Assembly (NCBI GenBank): GCA_945872185.1
Contig: CAMBZX010000003.1
Span: forward strand, 1-55,172
Direction of reading: 5' to 3'
DNA: 55,172 nucleotides
Source of the DNA: Synechococcus sp. UW140
Lineage (GTDB): Bacteria > Cyanobacteriota > Cyanobacteriia > PCC-6307 > Cyanobiaceae
The translations under genes were made by a program, and so were the position numbers. The notes beneath the pieces are model-generated. The model was not told where the DNA came from and searched no databases. It worked only from the letters and a program-made list of their open reading frames with translations. Numbering within the stretch: the first letter of the stretch is position 1; the number at the start of each line of letters is the position of its first letter. This document shows positions 27,352-35,806 of this stretch, piece after piece.

Positions 27352-27365
27352 AGTACGCCCGTACT
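27352..27365. promoter_or_regulatory. Candidate cyanobacterial LexA (SOS) box upstream of recA
   Basis: AGTACGCCCGTACT is a 14-bp palindrome (AGTAC-N4-GTACT), 174 bp upstream of the recA ATG. It matches the published cyanobacterial LexA consensus RGTACNNNDGTWCB at all positions but one (C instead of D). A TACTAT hexamer overlaps its right arm and could be the -10 element, so LexA binding would block polymerase. It is the only such box I saw near a repair gene here. Confidence 0.6.
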
Positions 27366-27539
27366 ATGCGCCAGTGGTACGCCGGCCTTCGCCGGTGGCA
27401 CTAGCTCTCCAGAGGTCGCAGGATGGCCACCGGGCTGGTTCCGGTTGTTGTCCGGCTCCTGGCCCGGCGTCCGGCTCCGGTGTCGGGCTCCGGTTTCAAG
27501 CTTCTGCCCTGCGGCCTGTTTCCATCGCTTCTCTTTTCC

Positions 27540-28772
27540 ATGCCTGCCGATTCCAAGGCCGCATCCGGCGCATCCGGCTCCCTGACCACTCCTTCCTCAG
27601 CCTCCAAGGCGGCCTCCGCCGCTGACGCCAAGGCCATCGCCGAGCGCGACAAGGCCCTGGGTCTGGTGCTGAACCAGATCGAGCGGAACTTTGGCAAGGG
27701 CTCGATCGTGCGCCTGGGTGACGCCTCCCGCATGCGGGTGGAAACGATCTCCACCGGCGCACTCACCCTCGATCTGGCCCTGGGGGGCGGTTATCCCAAG
27801 GGCCGGGTGGTGGAGGTTTACGGCCCGGAGAGTTCCGGTAAAACCACCCTCACCCTGCATGCCATCGCCGAGGTGCAGAAGCGCGGCGGTGTGGCTGCCT
27901 TTGTCGATGCGGAGCACGCGCTGGATCCGGTCTATGCAGCCGCCCTGGGGGTCGATGTCGAAAATCTGCTCGTCTCCCAGCCGGATACCGGTGAGATGGG
28001 CCTGGAGATCGTCGATCAGTTGGTGCGCTCCGGCGCGGTCGATATCGTCGTGGTGGACTCGGTGGCGGCGCTGACGCCCCGGGCCGAGATTGAAGGGGAG
28101 ATGGGGGATCTGGCGGTGGGCAGCCAGGCACGCCTGATGAGCCAGGCGATGCGCAAGATCACCGGCAACATCGGCAAGTCCGGTTGCACCGTGATCTTCC
28201 TCAATCAGCTGCGCCAGAAGATCGGTGTCACCTACGGCAACCCCGAAACCACCACGGGTGGCAATGCGCTCAAGTTCTATGCCTCGGTGCGGCTCGACAT
28301 CCGCCGCATCCAGACCCTCAAGCGCGGGACGGAGGAATACGGCATCCGCGCCAAGGTGAAAGTGGCGAAGAACAAGGTGGCGCCGCCGTTCCGCATTGCC
28401 GAGTTCGACATCCTCTTTGGCCGCGGCATCAGCACCGTGGGCTGTCTGCTCGATCTCGCTGAGGAAACGGGCGTGGTCTGCCGTAAGGGGGCCTGGTACA
28501 GCTACGACGGCGACAACATCGGCCAGGGCCGCGACAACACGATCATCTGGCTGGAGCAGAACCCTGGCCCCAAGGAGGTGATTGAGCAGCTCACCCGCCG
28601 CAAGCTCACCGAGGGGTCGGAGGTCACGGCCAATTCGATGAAGCCCCTGGCCGCCGCCGCCAAGCTCGCCGCCACCGCCTCGGATGCGGCCGATGCGGAT
28701 ACCGATTCAGAGGCCGATGCCGATGTTGATGCGGAGGAGGCGGAGCTGGGCACCCTGCCGACGGCCGGCTGA
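27540..28772 (+). CDS. recA: Recombinase A
   Basis: The 410-residue RecA coats single-stranded DNA and drives strand exchange and SOS induction. Walker A is [10 protein letters not shown], loop regions include [18 protein letters not shown] and [11 protein letters not shown], and [18 protein letters not shown] is present. I choose ATG 27540 ([10 protein letters not shown]); the core starts at residue about 30, after a Ser/Ala-rich leader. The C-terminal tail of about 40 residues is Ala/Asp/Glu-rich, in line with the acidic regulatory tail of RecA, and makes the protein longer than E. coli RecA (352). A candidate LexA box lies upstream. Confidence 0.98.
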   Translation: MPADSKAASGASGSLTTPSSASKAASAADAKAIAERDKALGLVLNQIERNFGKGSIVRLGDASRMRVETISTGALTLDLALGGGYPKGRVVEVYGPESSGKTTLTLHAIAEVQKRGGVAAFVDAEHALDPVYAAALGVDVENLLVSQPDTGEMGLEIVDQLVRSGAVDIVVVDSVAALTPRAEIEGEMGDLAVGSQARLMSQAMRKITGNIGKSGCTVIFLNQLRQKIGVTYGNPETTTGGNALKFYASVRLDIRRIQTLKRGTEEYGIRAKVKVAKNKVAPPFRIAEFDILFGRGISTVGCLLDLAEETGVVCRKGAWYSYDGDNIGQGRDNTIIWLEQNPGPKEVIEQLTRRKLTEGSEVTANSMKPLAAAAKLAATASDAADADTDSEADADVDAEEAELGTLPTAG

Positions 28773-28797
28773 GCTGCTCCGCTGGGGAGCTCAGCCG
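28766..28797 (+). terminator. Hairpin spanning the recA stop codon
   Basis: A 10-bp perfect stem pairs CGGCTGAGCT (28766-28775, containing the recA TGA) with AGCTCAGCCG (28788-28797). No T-run follows. A second, 13-bp stem with one mismatch lies at 28875-28906 (CATCGCGGGAGCG / CGCTCCTGCGATG). Either could end or stabilise the recA message. Confidence 0.4.
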
Positions 28798-29411
28798 AGC
28801 GCCGTGGGCCCCGAGCGCGCAAAGGGCGAGCCCCACCGGCGATCCCCCAGGGTCTCCAGGCCCCCCACCGGTGTCATCGCGGGAGCGTCAGCTCGCTCCT
28901 GCGATGGTATGGCTGGTCCAGGGTTGACGGCTGGCTGGTGGAGTGGAGGCTCGACGTGGTCGGTTCAGGTTCGGACTCCTCCGGGGCCTCAACTGCCTTC
29001 CTGATGACCCAGAAGACTCCGTGGCGTGCCGATCCCATGCAGGGAAGGTCCGTGTCAAACCTGAGTTCAACCAGCTCTTGGGCGGCAAGCTCTGATCTCA
29101 CGGAGCTTTCTGGTCAATCAGGACTGCCTTTGGGGCTGGCTCCAAGCGCTGCGATCCTCGGCCTGCCAGCGCTGTCCCGCAGCTGGAGCCTCGATGACAC
29201 TGCGCAAGGTTCAACCCTCAACGATCAACTCTTGTGGTTCCCCGTTCGATCAGGAAAGGGAACGGGCGTGAGAGTGGGTCCCACGGAATCAATCCGACTC
29301 ACCAAGGCATGGGGTGTTGTCGGGGACCACGGCTGATCGCTGACGACAGATCGCTGATGGCCGATCGCAGACGGCCGGTTGCAGCACGCTGGGCCTGGCC
29401 CCCGTTGGGCC
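28773..29411. other. Gene-poor region after recA with a decayed repeat copy
   Basis: This 639-bp gap has two hairpins near its left end and no recognised gene. A minus-strand ORF (28874-29101, 75 codons) reads through a segment (LVELRFDTDLPCMGSARHG) that is clearly related to a stretch near 43,650 on the plus strand. The rest of the gap shows nothing I can name. Confidence 0.45.
28990..29090 (-). repeat. Dispersed repeat, copy A
   Basis: Read on the minus strand this stretch aligns with plus-strand 43,630-43,715. A 21-bp block (29017-29037 versus 43677-43697) is identical, and flanking bases are similar (GAGCTGGTTGA against GAGCTGTTTGA upstream, TCTGG downstream). Translated, MGSARHGVFWVI pairs with LGSARHGAIWTL, so the repeat may derive from a coding element. 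Neither copy lies in a recognised gene. The outer limits are approximate. Confidence 0.6.
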
Positions 29412-29801
29412 TCAGGCCGCTTCTGGTCTTGAGCCGAGCTGGGTCGGGGCCATGGCATCGATGCCCGGCCGTACGGCGGCCTTCGCTGGGAGCGGGGTGG
29501 ATTGCAGGATTGCGGCGACCCGGTGCAGTTCCTGGATCGCTTCGGCCCCTTCCAGCTTCACCAGCTCATGGCCGTCGCGGGATTCAATCCAGCTGATGCC
29601 GAAGTCCGAAACCAGGAAGCGCACCATGTGGTTTTCGCCCAGGTCGGCGACGAAGGATGCCCCCTGACAGTCACTGCCGTCGCCACAGCCGTAGCAGGTG
29701 GCGACATGGCCGCGCTTCTGCAGGCTGCTGGCGAGGGCCTGCAGGCTCATCACCAGATCACGCACCAGGGAACGGTATTGCTCGGCCAATCGGGGAAACA
29801 T
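29412..29801 (-). CDS. DUF1815 family protein
   Basis: The 129-residue protein matches the cyanobacterium-specific DUF1815 family. The conserved part runs from MFPRLAEQYRSLVRDLVMSLQALA to LVKLEGAEAIQELHRV, with LGENHMVRFLVSDFGI in the centre. A Cys-rich CYGCGDGSDC near residue 37 could bind metal or form disulfides. The last 25 or so residues (from PLPAKAAV) go beyond the family's usual length of about 100. No function is established. It stands alone, with gene-poor sequence on both sides. Confidence 0.8.
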   Translation of the reverse strand: MFPRLAEQYRSLVRDLVMSLQALASSLQKRGHVATCYGCGDGSDCQGASFVADLGENHMVRFLVSDFGISWIESRDGHELVKLEGAEAIQELHRVAAILQSTPLPAKAAVRPGIDAMAPTQLGSRPEAA

Positions 29802-30002
29802 CAGGGACCCGAGAAGGACATCAGGGTCAAATCTAAGGTTTTCTTCCGATTTCGCGAGAGGAACGGGGCCAGGTCAGTGGATCCACGTTTCTCCTGGCCC
29901 TCGGCTGATCTGTCGGTCTGGGGTTGAGTCGCCCGTGGCGGCCCCATCCGCAGGCCGCTGAACCCAGGGGTGGTGGGGTTGGTTCAGCGCTCTGATGGGA
30001 CC

Positions 30003-30245
30003 TCAGCTATCGGCCAGGTTCCACCAGCCCGCCGCCGGACCGATGAAGCGCACCGTGACCCAGAAGAGCACCAGGGCGCCGATGCCGAACCAGGCGCCGC
30101 GGGTGGTGAGCGAGACGAAGCGGTCTGCCTGATTGCGGCTGAGCGGCAGCCAGGACACGATCCGCGGCGAGGTGTCGAGGGCTTTTTCGACCTTCTTCTG
30201 GCGTGGTGGCAGGCCCTGGATGGCGCGGCGCTTGGCTTCCCCCAT
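30003..30245 (-). CDS. DUF2839 family membrane protein
   Basis: The 80-residue protein begins MGEAKRRAIQGLPPRQ, typical of DUF2839, a small family found in cyanobacteria. One transmembrane helix (WFGIGALVLFWVTVRFIGPAAGWW) occupies the C-terminal third. I start at ATG 30245; the track ORF adds 78 residues without family character. Its role is unknown; a thylakoid or plasma membrane location is likely. Confidence 0.75.
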   Translation of the reverse strand: MGEAKRRAIQGLPPRQKKVEKALDTSPRIVSWLPLSRNQADRFVSLTTRGAWFGIGALVLFWVTVRFIGPAAGWWNLADS

Positions 30246-30765
30246 GGGGGTGATTCTGGCAACTGGCTGCAGGCTAGGTGCGACGCGTCCCCTGCTCAGC
30301 CCGGCCTCAGGGGGCTCCGGGGCCGCTTCGGCGCGCTCAAGCCGCTCGACGGACCGAATCATGGGCAGACCCGCCTTCTTGGTGTCTGCCAGGACTGGAT
30401 GCCCTCCGCTGGTGCTGGCCCGGTTCACCAGGCGCAGAGCCAGCGGACCCCAGCGAAATCCCAGGGAAGACCCAAGCATGGGCGGCCAACGACCGCTGCC
30501 AGGGTGCTGGTTGAACGCTGTCGTGGGCTCGCTCTCCCTGGATGGGATTGGCCCATCCAGGCGCGATCTGGTTCATCAAGAGGTGGCAAGCCGTCAACGG
30601 CTTGCCACCTAGCGCGCGGTATCAGGCGGTGCCAAGCCGCCAACGCCTCTGCAGGCCGCAGCTCGTTTGCGCCGGTGTGGCGCGCTCGCCCCATGGCTGT
30701 GCTCCTGAGCAGCTCCCAGCTGGAAGTCCGGGCCAGATCCCTGAGCCGGTGTGCCCGGGGGGCGA
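30246..30765. other. Gene-poor gap with strong hairpins (520 bp)
   Basis: This lies between the DinG-like gene and DUF2839, both leftward. No gene is recognised. Two perfect hairpins are present. CCTGGATGGG/CCCATCCAGG (30537-30561) has a 5-nt loop, and a 14-bp stem (30581-30594 with 30597-30610) has a 2-nt loop. A diverged direct copy of part of the second stem occurs at 30628-30647. No U-run follows on either strand. Confidence 0.5.
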
Positions 30766-32223
30766 TCACCTGGGCAGGAGCCGGTTCAGTTGGACCCAGG
30801 GCTCTAGGGCGCTGAACACCTGCCGTCCCCAGCTGCGGGCGCGCAGGCGGCCATCGAGCACCGCCAGCCGCCCACCCTGGCGCCGCAGGCTGGCCAGGCC
30901 CCGCTGCAGCCGATTCAAGGCATCGGGCAGTAGCAGTTCCCGGAACCAGTCCCGCCCCTGGCGGCGCAGCTCATTGACCTGGGCTGCCGTCAGCGGATCC
31001 TCCAGGCTGGCGATCGGCAGCAGCGCCACGATCAGCTGGCTGGGCTGGGGCAGCCGGCCCTGGTGGTCCAACCACCAGCTCCAGCGGCAGCAGATCACGC
31101 CATTGCTTTCGGGAGCGGTGCTTTCCTGGCCGACGCGGCTGCCGAACTCGGCCGCCAGGCCGCTGGTGAGGCGCCGGCGCAGGTCGGCATCATCAAGCAG
31201 CACGATCGTCAGGCCCGCCTGCCCCAGCACCAGTCTGCGGCTCTGATCCAGCAGGTGCTCGGCGAACTGGGGGCTGTTCGGCAGGGGCTGGCGCAACGGC
31301 GCATAGAGGGGGAGCGGGTCGGCCAGGGGGGGATCGCCCAGGTCGACGGTCACCGCCGGTTTCAGCCCCAGGGCGAGGGCGCTGGCGGGTGGTCCCTGGG
31401 TTCGATCCGATCCGGCCAGCTCACCCACGAGGATGGCGCCGCGGCCACCGAGCAGGCCCTTCAGCTCCCGCAGCGGCGCCAGGGGCTGGCGATGACCCTG
31501 CCATTGCAACAGGTGGGGATCTACCTCGGCCCAGCTGCACCAGCCTTCCCCCTTGGCAGCCAGCCAGCGGTCCCAGGGGTCGGGCAGGGGTGCCAGCAGC
31601 GACAGCAGCTGGCGGATGGGTGCCTCCTCCTCCGGGGCCAGCGCCACCGGCTGACGGCCATGGCCTGGATGGCTGAAAATGCGCTGGCTCAGGCGTTGAT
31701 GCAGTTTCAGCAGGCTGTCTTCGGCGGCTGGCTGCGAGCGCCGCAGTCGGTCCCAGTCCTGGGGCTCAAGGCGGATGCCCATGGCCTGGCGCAGCTGCCA
31801 CTCCAGCTTTTCGGCTTCCGGAATCACCAGCTGGCGTGGCCCCAGGCTTCCCTGGCGCCAGGCCTTGAGCAGTTCCTGATGGCTCAGCAGCCAGAGTTGA
31901 CCTTCCGGCGCTGCCGTTGATCCTTGCCAGCAGGGCAGGGACAGCCCCACCGCCTGGAGGCGCGGCCATTCCACCTGCAGCAGGCGCTGGCGCAGGGCAT
32001 CGCTCACCACCAGGGCCAGGGGGGTCTCGCCCAGGGCCAGGGGCACCAGCAAGCCGATCCACCAGCTCGGGTCGGTGCCCGGCACCAGTCGCACCAAGGT
32101 GTGATCCTGACGCCGCAGGCTGCGGGCCACCAGCCGGCTCAAGGTGAGATGGTGCGGCCAGCGTTCAGCCCCCTCTCCCTGCAGGAGAGCCTTGAGCTGC
32201 CGGTGGGCGCTGGCTTCCAACAT
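30766..32223 (-). CDS. DinG/XPD-like helicase homologue lacking ATPase motifs
   Basis: The 485-residue protein resembles the DinG-like protein found beside tyrA in picocyanobacteria. The C-terminal PDALNRLQRGLASLRRQGGRLAVLDGRLRARSWGRQ matches the helicase C-terminal (motif VI) area of DinG. At the Walker A position (residues about 43-57) the sequence is LVRLVPGTDPSWWIG, with no GKT. At the DEAH position (133-141) it is VIPEAEKLE, with no DEAH. It has few Cys and no 4Fe-4S cluster. It therefore probably has no ATP-driven helicase activity; it may bind nucleic acid. The divergent gap to tyrA is 43 bp. Confidence 0.65.
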   Translation of the reverse strand: MLEASAHRQLKALLQGEGAERWPHHLTLSRLVARSLRRQDHTLVRLVPGTDPSWWIGLLVPLALGETPLALVVSDALRQRLLQVEWPRLQAVGLSLPCWQGSTAAPEGQLWLLSHQELLKAWRQGSLGPRQLVIPEAEKLEWQLRQAMGIRLEPQDWDRLRRSQPAAEDSLLKLHQRLSQRIFSHPGHGRQPVALAPEEEAPIRQLLSLLAPLPDPWDRWLAAKGEGWCSWAEVDPHLLQWQGHRQPLAPLRELKGLLGGRGAILVGELAGSDRTQGPPASALALGLKPAVTVDLGDPPLADPLPLYAPLRQPLPNSPQFAEHLLDQSRRLVLGQAGLTIVLLDDADLRRRLTSGLAAEFGSRVGQESTAPESNGVICCRWSWWLDHQGRLPQPSQLIVALLPIASLEDPLTAAQVNELRRQGRDWFRELLLPDALNRLQRGLASLRRQGGRLAVLDGRLRARSWGRQVFSALEPWVQLNRLLPR

Positions 32224-32266
32224 GGCTGGATCGTAGGAAGCTGGCAGTCATGACTCCGCAGCGACG

Positions 32267-33166
32267 ATGACAGCTCTCTGGCAGCGCCATCCGGTGGGGA
32301 TCGTCGGCCTGGGCCTGATTGGTGGCTCCCTCGGCCTCGATCTGCTTGCCAGGGGGGCCACGGTGCGGGCGCTCGTGCATCGTCAGGCCACGGTCGATCG
32401 GGCCAGGCAGCGGGGCCTGGCCAGCGCGGTGTCCATCGAGCCGGAGGTGCTGCGCGACTGTGGCCTGGTGGTGCTGGCCCTGCCGCTCGATCGCTTGCTG
32501 GACCCTTCGCCCCAGCTGCTGGCAGCTCTGCCGCCCGATGCGGTGATCACCGATGTGGGCTCGGTGAAGCTGCCGGTGCTTCAGACCTGGACCTCCCTGC
32601 TGGGACCTGGGCGGGCCGGGCGTTTTGTCGCCTCGCACCCGATGGCGGGCACGGCCCAGGCCGGGGTGGAGGCGGGGGTGGTCGGCCTGTTCCAGGGGCG
32701 GCCCTGGGTGGCGACCCCGGCGGAAGGCACGGACCCCCAGGCCCTGGCGGCGGTGGCGGACTTGGCCGCCGCCCTCGGCGCTCACTGGCTCACCTGTGCC
32801 GCCGCCGACCACGACCGGGCGGTGGCTTTGATCTCCCATCTGCCCGTGCTGGTGAGCGCCGCCCTGCTCCAGGCGGCTGATCACGGTGCTGCCGCTGCGA
32901 CGGCTCTGGATCCCGGGGCGCAAACGTTGCCCCAGCTGGTGCGTTGTCTGGCCTCCAGCGGCTTTGCCGACACCACCAGGGTCGGGGGCGGCAACCCGGA
33001 GCTGGGCACCCTGGTGGCCCGGGGCAACCGGGCGCCGTTGCTGGCGGCCCTCGCCCAGTACGGCCAGGCCCTGGCCGATCTGGAGCAGTTGGTGGCCGGC
33101 GAATCCTGGCCTGAGCTCCAGGCCTCCCTGGCCGAGGCCCAGCGGCTGCGACCGGAATTTCTCTGA
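32267..33166 (+). CDS. tyrA: Prephenate/arogenate dehydrogenase
   Basis: The 299-residue enzyme makes the tyrosine precursor by NAD(P)-linked oxidative decarboxylation. Cyanobacterial members usually prefer arogenate and NADP. The Rossmann motif is GIVGLGLIGGSLGLDLLARG (residues 10-29), and the catalytic-region SHPMAGTAQAG follows. DHDRAVALISHLPVLVSAAL is the helical-domain segment with the conserved His. It has no ACT or chorismate mutase domain. It is divergent from the DinG-like gene and converges on crtD with a 19-bp gap. Confidence 0.92.
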   Translation: MTALWQRHPVGIVGLGLIGGSLGLDLLARGATVRALVHRQATVDRARQRGLASAVSIEPEVLRDCGLVVLALPLDRLLDPSPQLLAALPPDAVITDVGSVKLPVLQTWTSLLGPGRAGRFVASHPMAGTAQAGVEAGVVGLFQGRPWVATPAEGTDPQALAAVADLAAALGAHWLTCAAADHDRAVALISHLPVLVSAALLQAADHGAAAATALDPGAQTLPQLVRCLASSGFADTTRVGGGNPELGTLVARGNRAPLLAALAQYGQALADLEQLVAGESWPELQASLAEAQRLRPEFL

Positions 33167-33185
33167 AGGGGGCTCCGGCGGGGCT

Positions 33186-34691
33186 TCAGGTGTTGGGGAT
33201 GGGGCGATCGAGCTGCAGCACCTGCCCCTGGCGCTGGAGCAGCTGACGGCAGGCCATCAGGGCCGAGAGGCTGACGCCGGCGGTGCCTTCGCCGGGGTGG
33301 ATCGAATCGCCGCACAGCCACAGGCCCGGGATCGGCGTACGGCTGGCCAGGCCGAAGGGCCCGAAGCGCAGGGGCTGCTGGCCCAGGCCGCCCACCCAGC
33401 CCCAGGGCCGCCCGGTCCAGCCCGCGAAGCCCCGGGGGGTGGCCAGTTCCTGGTGGAGCCACACCTCAGGCCCCAGGCCCAGCAGCTGGCCGAGACCGGC
33501 CTGAATGCCTGCGATGGCGCACTGTTTGCGGGCCTGATACCCGGCTTCGTCGCCCTCGAACCAGGGCCGGGCCGGGGTGAACACACTGGCGATCACCGTG
33601 GCCTGCCCCGCTGGGGCCCGGCCGTCGCCTTCCTGGCTGATCGAGACGAACAACGGACCCGGATCGCCCCAGTCGAGCTGCAGATGGGAGGCACAGTCCG
33701 GTGGCAGCTGGTCGCGGGCGATGGCGCCATAGAACACCAGGGCGCCGCTGGGTTCCGGCAGCTGGGCGAGGCGCTGCTGGTAGCCGCTGGGGAGCTGGCC
33801 GCCCAGCAACGCCGGCAGGCTCTGGGGCGGCAGGGTGACGATCACATCGTCGGCTTCGACGACAAAGGGGCGCTGACCAGGCGCTTCGCCGTGCAGGCTC
33901 CAGGCTCTGTCCCTGCCGGGGGCTTCGATCCGCTGCACCCGGTGGCGGAGCCGCAGCCGGCCGCCCGCCTGGGCCAACCCCTGCTCCAGGGCCGCGGCCA
34001 GGGTTTGCATCGAACCCTGGAGATGCCACAGGCCGAGGGGTTCCTGCACCATCGAGAGCACGGTGGCGCCGTAGAGGGCGGCGGTGCGTTCCGCCGGTTC
34101 CTGCGAATAGAGCCGCAGCTGCAGATCGAGAAAGCGCCGCAGGCGGCGATCGTCACCGCAGCCGCTGAGGTTTTGCAGATCGGCGATGCTGGCCGTGGTC
34201 AGCAGGCCGCTGAGCAGGTTGCCGGCGCCGAGAGCACCCAGCAGTTGCCCCAGATCCCACCAACTGCGGGGCGGCAGCACCGGATTTCTGGCAGCGAAGC
34301 CCCAGTTGGCCTGATGAATGGCCTCACAGAGGCGCCAGAAGCGCTCGCTGCCGGGAAATTGGCGCTGGCGTTCCTGGCGCCAGCGCTCGGGATCCCGGTG
34401 GATGCGCACCGGCGCCCGCCCATCGGCCAGATCCACAACGCAGCCGGGATCCAGGGGTTCGGCGGCCGGGGGCGCCACGTTCAGATGCTGGAACAGGCGC
34501 TGATGAATGCCGCCGGCCTCCAGTCCCGCCACCTGGGTGGCCCCCACATCGAACACATAGGGCCCGCGGCGGAACGTACCGGCGCAGCCGCCGCTCTGGT
34601 GGTGGGCCTCCAGCAACTCCACCCGCAGGCCCTGTCTGGCCAGCAGGCTGGCGGCCGTGAGGCCGGCAATGCCGGCACCCACCACGGCCAC
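33186..34691 (-). CDS. crtD: CrtD-type carotenoid C-3',4' desaturase
   Basis: The 501-residue FAD enzyme is of the phytoene-desaturase superfamily. The dinucleotide-binding motif is VVGAGIAGLTAASLLARQG. It then shows GGCAGTFRRGPYVFDVGATQVAGLEAGGIH in pieces, which separates CrtD from the related isomerase CrtH (usually GGSAGYF). The C-terminal FAD-binding segment is GLWLCGDSIHPGEGTAGVSLSAL. It would desaturate the end of a carotenoid in the membrane, as in myxol-type synthesis; the substrate here is inferred. The start is GTG 34691. The Pro-rich in-frame codons upstream carry no ATG/GTG/TTG. Confidence 0.78.
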   Translation of the reverse strand: MAVVGAGIAGLTAASLLARQGLRVELLEAHHQSGGCAGTFRRGPYVFDVGATQVAGLEAGGIHQRLFQHLNVAPPAAEPLDPGCVVDLADGRAPVRIHRDPERWRQERQRQFPGSERFWRLCEAIHQANWGFAARNPVLPPRSWWDLGQLLGALGAGNLLSGLLTTASIADLQNLSGCGDDRRLRRFLDLQLRLYSQEPAERTAALYGATVLSMVQEPLGLWHLQGSMQTLAAALEQGLAQAGGRLRLRHRVQRIEAPGRDRAWSLHGEAPGQRPFVVEADDVIVTLPPQSLPALLGGQLPSGYQQRLAQLPEPSGALVFYGAIARDQLPPDCASHLQLDWGDPGPLFVSISQEGDGRAPAGQATVIASVFTPARPWFEGDEAGYQARKQCAIAGIQAGLGQLLGLGPEVWLHQELATPRGFAGWTGRPWGWVGGLGQQPLRFGPFGLASRTPIPGLWLCGDSIHPGEGTAGVSLSALMACRQLLQRQGQVLQLDRPIPNT

Positions 34692-34879
34692 GTCGATGGG
34701 GCGGGGTGCTTCCGGGCGCTGGGGGCTATCCGGCGCGGGCGCCTCGGGCGGATCGGTTGAAATGGCGGGCCAGATTCTGGGGCTGACCCTAGGGATTCTC
34801 CGGCTGGGGCTGGCCGGTGCTGGGGCTGCCGCGGCAGCGCCTGGGCGTCAGGCTGAACCGTTGTTGTCGTTGCCCAGCC

Positions 34880-35806
34880 ATGGGGCGTTCCGGCTTCGCG
34901 TCGCTGGCCCCCTGGCTGGCCGAACACCTGGGGGTGACGCTGCAGGCGCAGCGCTCCGTCGCCGGCGGCGACATCCACAGGGCCTGGCGGCTCGAGCTGG
35001 AGGGGGGTGGCCGCCTGTTTGCCAAGACCAACCGGGCCGCAGCCCTGGGGCTGCTGGAGGCCGAGGCCGATGGCCTGGCGGCTCTGGCAGCGGCTGCCGA
35101 TCCCTTGCGCCTGACGGTGCCCCAGCCCCTGGCCCTGGGGCTGGTGGCTGAGCAGGCCGTGCTGGTGCTGCCCTGGCTGGAGCTGGAGTCGGGGGGGCAA
35201 AGCGCCGCTGGCTGGCTGGCCTTTGGGGCCTCCCTCGCCGCTCTGCACCGTCGCAGCCTGACGGCCGCCATGGCCCCGCACGATCGCTGCGACGGCAGCT
35301 TCGGCTGGGGCCGCGACAACGTCATCGGCGCCACGCCTCAGGCCAATGGCTGGGGCCGCGACTGGGGTCGCTTTTTCGCCGAGCGCCGGCTGGCGCCCCA
35401 GCTGGAGCTCCTGGCCTGCAACTCCGGGGTGCTGCGGGGCGCCGCGGAGCTGCTGGAGCGAGTGCCGATCTGGCTGGCCTCGCACCAGCCCGAGCCCGCT
35501 CTGGTGCATGGCGATCTCTGGAGCGGTAATGCCGGCCTGGAGTCCGCCGGCCGCGGCGCCCTGTTCGATCCGGCGGTGCACCGGGCCGACCGGGAGGTGG
35601 ATCTGGCGATGGCCCGGCTGTTCGGAGGCTTCCCGGCGGGGTTCTTTGCCGGTTACGAGCAGGCCTGGCCCCTGCCGGCCGGCCATCAGCAGCGGCAGCC
35701 TCTGTACAACCTGTATCACCTGCTCAACCACGCCAATCTGTTTGGCGGTGGCTATCGGCAGCAGGCCCAGCAGTCGATCCAGACCTTGCTGGGCCAGGGC
35801 CCCTAG
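34880..35806 (+). CDS. Fructosamine kinase family protein
   Basis: The 308-residue protein is a fructosamine-3-kinase-type phosphotransferase, which phosphorylates sugar adducts on protein amines so they fall off (protein deglycation). The ATP-binding N-lobe has SVAGGDIHRAWRLELEGGG and FAKTN with the Lys. The catalytic loop is LVHGDLWSGNAG, and FDPAVHRADREVDLAM holds the metal-binding Asp. SFGWGRDNVIGATPQANGW is a family marker. I choose ATG 34880 (MGRSGFASLA). It diverges from crtD. Confidence 0.88.
   Translation: MGRSGFASLAPWLAEHLGVTLQAQRSVAGGDIHRAWRLELEGGGRLFAKTNRAAALGLLEAEADGLAALAAAADPLRLTVPQPLALGLVAEQAVLVLPWLELESGGQSAAGWLAFGASLAALHRRSLTAAMAPHDRCDGSFGWGRDNVIGATPQANGWGRDWGRFFAERRLAPQLELLACNSGVLRGAAELLERVPIWLASHQPEPALVHGDLWSGNAGLESAGRGALFDPAVHRADREVDLAMARLFGGFPAGFFAGYEQAWPLPAGHQQRQPLYNLYHLLNHANLFGGGYRQQAQQSIQTLLGQGP

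Noticed and set aside
28938-29336. 132-residue plus-strand ORF after recA
   Set aside because: Ser-rich without any recognisable motif; it covers the repeat antisense and has no good ribosome site.
30003-30479. Long version (158 residues) of the DUF2839 gene
   Set aside because: Family proteins begin MGEAKRR; the upstream 78 residues have no family character.
33186-34691. CrtH (carotenoid isomerase) as identity
   Set aside because: The CGG-CAGTF and FDVGATQVAGLEAGG segments fit CrtD better than the CrtISO pattern, although the families are close.
34481-35731. 416-residue minus-strand ORF opposite the fructosamine kinase
   Set aside because: His/Gln-rich shadow; its C-terminal part merely reads the crtD start in a different frame.
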